Positions 8,485 through 12,036 of a stretch of 12,036 nt of DNA are shown in pieces; positions within the stretch are counted from its first letter, which is position 1; each line of letters starts with the position of its first letter. Position numbers and translations under genes: made by a program. The notes beneath the pieces were generated by a model. The model did no database searches. It saw nothing but the letters and a program-made list of their open reading frames with translations, and had not been told where the DNA came from. The DNA is from Pseudomonadota bacterium (GTDB lineage Bacteria > Pseudomonadota > Gammaproteobacteria > Natronospirales > REEB76). The stretch spans positions 1 through 12,036 of the forward strand of contig JAJYBN010000011.1 in the NCBI GenBank assembly GCA_021779005.1, given 5' to 3'.

Positions 8485-8538
8485 TTTGCCTTCCTTTGTG
8501 GATACACTTGTATGTAACAGTGTCCAGCCGGAGATTGA

Positions 8539-9291
8539 ATGGCGATGTTGGAAGGCGAGCAACTAATTGTCGGGGCGTCTGTGCCAAGTCGACGAATTTA
8601 TATTCCGGAATCCCTCTTTGGCTTCTGGTTTCTGGGCACGTATACCTGGGAACGACATGTTATACAAATCACCCTCGATGATTTGGTGCGTCTGATCAGT
8701 GCACCACGGGAAGTTTATCCTGTTGTTCTAGACGTTGGTTGCGGTCAAGGTAGGGCATTGCATTTGTTGCAGTCCAGATTTCGTCCACAACGGCTTATTG
8801 GTTTAGATGCTGAGGATAAAGCGCTTGTGCGCGCCCGTAGGCAAGCTATAAAAAAAGGGCTCAACGTGGATCTTTTGAAAGGCGATTGTGCTGCCATTGC
8901 CTTACTGGACAAAAGCATTGATTTAATATTTTGTCATCAGACCTTCCATCACCTTATACATCAGGAAAAGGCGTTGAAAGAATTTTACCGTGTACTCAAA
9001 CCCGGCGGTCTACTGCTGTTTGCAGAATCCACGTGTGCCTATATCCAAACATTATTCATCCGGATGTTGTTCCGACATCCAATGGAAGCGCAGCGAAGTG
9101 CCGATGAATATTTGTCGATGATACGAGCAGCAGGCTTTATTTATGAACCACAGAATGTGTTATTACCTTATCGCTGGTGGAGTCGGACTACTATAGCTGG
9201 CATATTGGAACTATGCCGTTTGCGGCGGGTACCGCTACCGGGGCAACGCGAGGAGACGCTGGTATACATGGTTGGTGTCAAACCTACCTAG
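8539..9291 (+). CDS. Class I SAM-dependent methyltransferase
   Basis: The 250-residue protein has the class I methyltransferase fold. Motif I is VVLDVGCGQG (residues 62-71, the SAM-binding loop), an acidic residue follows in LIGLDAED, motif IV is DLIFCHQTFHHL (about 128-139), and LKPGGLLLFAES follows near 153, typical of the Methyltransf_11 group. No membrane segment or signal peptide is seen. The start has a ribosome site (CCGGAG, 8528-8533) and a good promoter; a second ATG two codons on is possible. The substrate is unknown. Aryl polyene clusters often include a methyltransferase that modifies the aryl head group, and this gene converges on such a cluster, so it may belong to that pathway, but it is on the other strand with its own promoter. 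GC content is visibly lower than in the genes to its left. Confidence 0.8.
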   Translation: MAMLEGEQLIVGASVPSRRIYIPESLFGFWFLGTYTWERHVIQITLDDLVRLISAPREVYPVVLDVGCGQGRALHLLQSRFRPQRLIGLDAEDKALVRARRQAIKKGLNVDLLKGDCAAIALLDKSIDLIFCHQTFHHLIHQEKALKEFYRVLKPGGLLLFAESTCAYIQTLFIRMLFRHPMEAQRSADEYLSMIRAAGFIYEPQNVLLPYRWWSRTTIAGILELCRLRRVPLPGQREETLVYMVGVKPT

Positions 9292-9300
9292 AAGGTAGGT
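9282..9300 (+). terminator. Possible weak hairpin at the end of the methyltransferase gene
   Basis: ACCTACC (9282-9288) pairs with GGTAGGT (9294-9300) around a loop that contains the stop codon. It is followed by AT-rich sequence without a clean T-run. It might act as a weak terminator for this strand; no convincing terminator is seen for the convergent operon within 9301-9425. Confidence 0.3.
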
Positions 9301-9425
9301 AATGTATTAATTTATCAATATTGCGAGAGAACATTTAAGAACCTAACTGACTTCAGAATCTGTATTGTGCTTGAATTTTTATTTATTTGCTTTCCCTAAG
9401 TGCATAATAATTCATCTCGTTACGT

Positions 9426-10157
9426 CTAAAATAACCCGCCATTAACTGAAAATACCTGACGTGTTATATAACCGGCGGATTCAGAAAACAGAAATGCCAC
9501 AAGTCCTGCGACCTCCTCGGGACGTCCAAGACGGCCGAGTGGGATTAGCTTGATGATTTCTTCAAGTGGTAGTCCATGCAGCATCTCGGTTTCGATTAGC
9601 CCCGGCGCTATACAGTTGACTGTGATTCTGCGGCTGGCGAGTTCCACTGCCAGTGCTTTGCTGGCTCCGATCACGCCGGCTTTAGCTGCGCTGTAATTAG
9701 TCTGACCACGGTTGCCGCTCAGACCTGCCATGGATGTGATGGTGACGATGCGGCCGCCATCGCGCAAACGTACCAGTGGCATCACCAGGGGATGCAGCAC
9801 ATTGTAGAAGCCGCCCAGATTGACGGCTATGACACGATCCCAGTCTTCGCCTGACATCGCAGGGAATGTGTTATCCGCGGTGATTCCAGCGTTGCATACC
9901 ACGCCCCAGTAAGCTCCTCGTTCATCCAATTCAGTCTGTAAAGCACTTTTGGTGGCACTACGATCGGCGAGATCAAAGCTAAGTGTATGCGCGCTGCCAC
10001 CGGCGGCAATGATATCCCGTGCCAGCGCATCCGCTTTCGCGGTATTGCGATGGTAATGCAAACTGACATCAAAACCGGCAGCACCGAGCTCGCGGGCAAT
10101 TGCTCTGCCGATGCCACCGCTCGCGCCAGTGACCAAAACTCTTTTGGATTTGCTCAC
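9426..10157 (-). CDS. apeQ: 3-oxoacyl-ACP reductase (FabG-like, ApeQ type)
   Basis: This 243-residue short-chain dehydrogenase reduces the beta-keto group of an ACP-bound chain with NADPH. It shows the cofactor loop TGASGGIG (residues 10-17), NAG (89-91), N114 and the catalytic S142, Y155 and K159 (NYSAAKAG). The segments WGVVCNAGI, NVLHPLVMP and AGYITRQVFSVNGG resemble the reductases annotated FabG2 in aryl polyene clusters. The start is GTG (10157-10155), with an AGGAG ribosome site overlapping the stop of the gene before it; the nearby ATG is followed at once by a stop codon. It is the last gene of the - strand operon here. In E. coli the equivalent gene is followed by another ketosynthase (ApeR), which is absent here. 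The symbol is by similarity and context. Confidence 0.85.
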   Translation of the reverse strand: MSKSKRVLVTGASGGIGRAIARELGAAGFDVSLHYHRNTAKADALARDIIAAGGSAHTLSFDLADRSATKSALQTELDERGAYWGVVCNAGITADNTFPAMSGEDWDRVIAVNLGGFYNVLHPLVMPLVRLRDGGRIVTITSMAGLSGNRGQTNYSAAKAGVIGASKALAVELASRRITVNCIAPGLIETEMLHGLPLEEIIKLIPLGRLGRPEEVAGLVAFLFSESAGYITRQVFSVNGGLF

Positions 10158-10168
10158 TACATATTCTC

Positions 10169-10597
10169 CTAGCCGATTTCAACAATTATGAGAGTTGCTT
10201 GTGCCAACGTCTTCCTGTCACAGAGGATTGTACAGGCGCATGCGGCGATGCTGCCGGCATCTCCGTATTCCCGCTCGGCGAGGATTTCCAGCCGCTCGCC
10301 TTCATGAAAGTACGGGGTCGTGGACTGATACCGGCGTGTACCTAACAACATGCCGATCCGCGGGGGTTTGTTTGAGCGACGTCCTTTTAATCCAGCATGT
10401 GCAGCAATAGCTTGCGCCATGAGTTCGATACCAACCCAAGAAGGCACACCATAATTGGCGATATAGAAGGGATGCTCGCGGGTTATAAGCGCATTAACAT
10501 GAATGCCGTCCTCGGAATTTATTAGCACTTCATCTATTAGTACTGCACGTCCCTGATGAGGTAGCAGTTCCGCGGCAGAAGGGAATACTTCGTTCAT
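10169..10597 (-). CDS. apeP: Hotdog-fold 3-hydroxyacyl-ACP dehydratase (ApeP-like)
   Basis: The 142-residue protein, MNEVFPSAAELLPHQGRAVL, is a single hotdog-domain thioester dehydratase of the FabZ/FabA superfamily. Likely active-site residues are H14 in LLPHQGRA and E58 in PSWVGIELMAQAIAAHAG, the positions equivalent to the His and Glu/Asp of family members. It would remove water from the 3-hydroxyacyl-ACP to leave a conjugated double bond in each polyene extension round. The start at 10597 overlaps the ketosynthase stop as TAATG, which suggests translational coupling; an ATG at 10621 would add eight residues inside the previous gene. Eleven bases separate it from the reductase. The call rests on motif and gene order. 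Confidence 0.82.
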   Translation of the reverse strand: MNEVFPSAAELLPHQGRAVLIDEVLINSEDGIHVNALITREHPFYIANYGVPSWVGIELMAQAIAAHAGLKGRRSNKPPRIGMLLGTRRYQSTTPYFHEGERLEILAEREYGDAGSIAACACTILCDRKTLAQATLIIVEIG

Positions 10598-11775
10598 TAG
10601 CCGTGACCCAGCACAATACATGCGTTATTGCCACCGAATGCAAATGAATTACTGACCGCGATACGGCAGGCTCGCTGGGCGCTGTGATACGTATACAAGT
10701 TCAACTGTGCTAGCTCAGGATCGATTTCGCCATCCCAGATATGCGGTGGGAGTCGCATGGGAGCAGTTTCCGTCAACAACATCCAGCAGAACGCGATCTC
10801 TGTGGCACCGGCCGCACCCAGCATGTGGCCTACCAGTGGTTTGGTGGAACTGCACGGTACCGTCGGCCCTAGCACACGCTTCACCACATGACTTTCCATC
10901 AGATCATTTTCGATAGTTGCGGTACCGTGTAAATTCATATAATCCACCGCCTCTGGCTTAACACCTGCGTTTGAAAGCGCCTGACGCATCGCGAGCTCAG
11001 CACCGCATCCTTCAGGATCGGGGCCGGAGATATGATAGGCATCAGATGATTCACCGATACCGAGCAAGCAGACCGGGCCTGGTTCACGGCTCATCAGGAA
11101 TATCGCCGCACCTTCGCCGATGTTAATGCCGTCACGGTTCTTGCTGAATGGATTACAAATCTGTCTTGATAGCGATTCCAGCGACGCAAAACCATTGAGT
11201 GTGAGGCGACAGATTGAATCTACTCCGCCCACGATCACCGCATCGCATAGCCCGGTATTGAGCAGGCGCCGGGCCGAAGAAAATGCCTTGGCGCTGGAAG
11301 TGCAGGCAGTGGATACGGTCCAAGCCGGACCGTATACGCCCAATGCGTTGCGCAGGTATTCACTGGGACTGCTGATTTCCTGCTGCAAATAACTGAAATC
11401 CTCCGGGAACACACCATCACGCAGATAAGCAGCCAGTCCACGCTCACCTTCGGCGATACCCGCGGTACTGGTTCCTAGCACGATGCCTATACGCGTCGCT
11501 CCATAACGGGCGAGAGCGGATTCAATTTGGTTGTGGATCTGAAGGGTCGCGGCGCGCAGAAGACGATTATTACGCGACGCATACTGTGTCCATTGCGGTT
11601 CCAGTTCAGGCAGATCGCTCATTACTGCGCCCACGCAAACCTTGCGGCCGGTTATCAGATTATCTCGCGATTGCATTCCGGCAGTGGAACCATTAAGCAA
11701 GCCGGCGCGAATGCTGCCCTCATTGTTGCCCAACGCGTTGATGATGCCAAGTGCATGCAGATACACGCGCTTCAT
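10597..11775 (-). CDS. apeO: Beta-ketoacyl-ACP synthase (FabF-like, ApeO type)
   Basis: The 392-residue thiolase-fold ketosynthase condenses malonyl-ACP with an acyl-ACP. The catalytic triad is complete: C158 in VSTACTSSAKAF, H283 in NLHGTATIENDL and H317 in STKPLVGHMLGAAGATE. The glycine-rich C-terminus SNSFAFGGNNACIVLG is also typical. The HGTATIENDLMES form, with Ile-Glu instead of the usual Pro-x-Asn, is a divergence seen in secondary-metabolism KAS-II-like enzymes. The start overlaps the preceding stop as ATGA, and its own stop overlaps the dehydratase start, so the genes are translationally coupled. Gene order matches aryl polyene clusters, so it most likely extends a polyene rather than a normal fatty acid. 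Confidence 0.88.
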   Translation of the reverse strand: MKRVYLHALGIINALGNNEGSIRAGLLNGSTAGMQSRDNLITGRKVCVGAVMSDLPELEPQWTQYASRNNRLLRAATLQIHNQIESALARYGATRIGIVLGTSTAGIAEGERGLAAYLRDGVFPEDFSYLQQEISSPSEYLRNALGVYGPAWTVSTACTSSAKAFSSARRLLNTGLCDAVIVGGVDSICRLTLNGFASLESLSRQICNPFSKNRDGINIGEGAAIFLMSREPGPVCLLGIGESSDAYHISGPDPEGCGAELAMRQALSNAGVKPEAVDYMNLHGTATIENDLMESHVVKRVLGPTVPCSSTKPLVGHMLGAAGATEIAFCWMLLTETAPMRLPPHIWDGEIDPELAQLNLYTYHSAQRACRIAVSNSFAFGGNNACIVLGHG

Positions 11776-12036
11776 GGCTGAACCACACGGTTTATGATCG
11801 GAGTCATCTCTATGGATAAATGATCAGGTGAAATCTCTATTTTGATGTGCGCTTCGGTGAGCGGCGCGTCCGATCTCTCGATACGTGCTATCAGGTGGCC
11901 AAGTTCGTACAATTCGCGCACCTGGCCATGTTCGCCGGGACTCACTTTGAGGGTCAGATTGTGCAACCGGTTTTTCAGCACGGCGGGATTCGCGAGCGTT
12001 AATTCCAGCATGACCACCAGCATGTCGGGGTGGAAC
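11772..12036 (-). CDS. DUF3261-like protein, C-terminal part (ApeN-like)
   Basis: The reading frame enters from the right edge and ends at a TGA (11774-11772) that overlaps the ketosynthase ATG. Eighty-seven residues are visible, from FHPDMLVVMLELTLANPAVL to the end. The pattern of a short hydrophobic helix with LELTLANPAVL, then RELYELGHLIARIERSD and LSIEMTPI, resembles the C-terminus of DUF3261 proteins, which in aryl polyene clusters precede this ketosynthase and are predicted lipoproteins. The N-terminus, where a lipobox would be, is outside the window. The family call depends on remembered resemblance and synteny, not an alignment. Confidence 0.6.
   Translation of the reverse strand, partial: FHPDMLVVMLELTLANPAVLKNRLHNLTLKVSPGEHGQVRELYELGHLIARIERSDAPLTEAHIKIEISPDHLSIEMTPIINRVVQP

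Noticed and set aside
8063..8500. Permuted intron-exon arrangement that would give a circular or trans-spliced tRNA
   Set aside because: The order intron 3' part then 3' exon is right for it, but no 5' exon or intron 5' part (P1-P3) was found downstream to 8538 or between 4998 and 5207.
10598..10621. Earlier ATG for the dehydratase at 10621
   Set aside because: It lies inside the ketosynthase end; the TAATG overlap at 10597 gives a natural coupled start and a family-like N-terminus.

Overview
The window comes from a proteobacterial chromosome, most likely a gammaproteobacterium, though a betaproteobacterium cannot be excluded. The left half is the macromolecular synthesis locus: divergent tsaD (first 13 codons only), then rpsU, yqeY, dnaG and rpoD on the + strand. 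It is followed by a tRNA-Ile(CAT) gene with an encoded CCA end. The locus is punctuated by intrinsic hairpins: an attenuator-like one between rpsU and yqeY, one directly upstream of rpoD, and a terminator after rpoD whose T-rich tail runs into the tRNA promoter.

The middle (about 4998-8252) looks like a small insertion at the tRNA. The 3' half of the tRNA, from the base after the anticodon through CCA and one more base, is repeated at 8253-8293 with 39 of 41 bases identical, as attL/attR sites of tRNA-integrating islands are. The interval carries a PEP-CTERM secreted protein behind a near-consensus sigma-54 promoter, then a membrane-anchored TPR protein. No integrase is visible.

The most interesting object is at the right edge of that interval. 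The 190 bases before the second tRNA 3' half are the 3' part of a group I intron, with recognisable P, Q, R and S core elements and a terminal G. Its 3' splice site falls exactly between anticodon and base 37, where the Azoarcus tRNA-Ile(CAU) intron sits. The 5' exon and the intron's P1-P3 part are missing, so it is a truncated, probably dead intron-tRNA. It suggests that either the island's attachment site or the original host tRNA gene was intron-containing.

The right part (8294-12036) has a lower-GC SAM-dependent methyltransferase on the + strand with its own sigma-70 promoter. Convergent to it on the - strand is the end of an aryl-polyene-type operon: a DUF3261-like protein (partial), a ketosynthase, a hotdog dehydratase and a ketoreductase, tightly packed with stop/start overlaps. 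These resemble the ApeN-O-P-Q enzymes that build membrane-bound aryl polyene pigments. All gaps between genes are shorter than 300 bases and the signals seen in them are listed.
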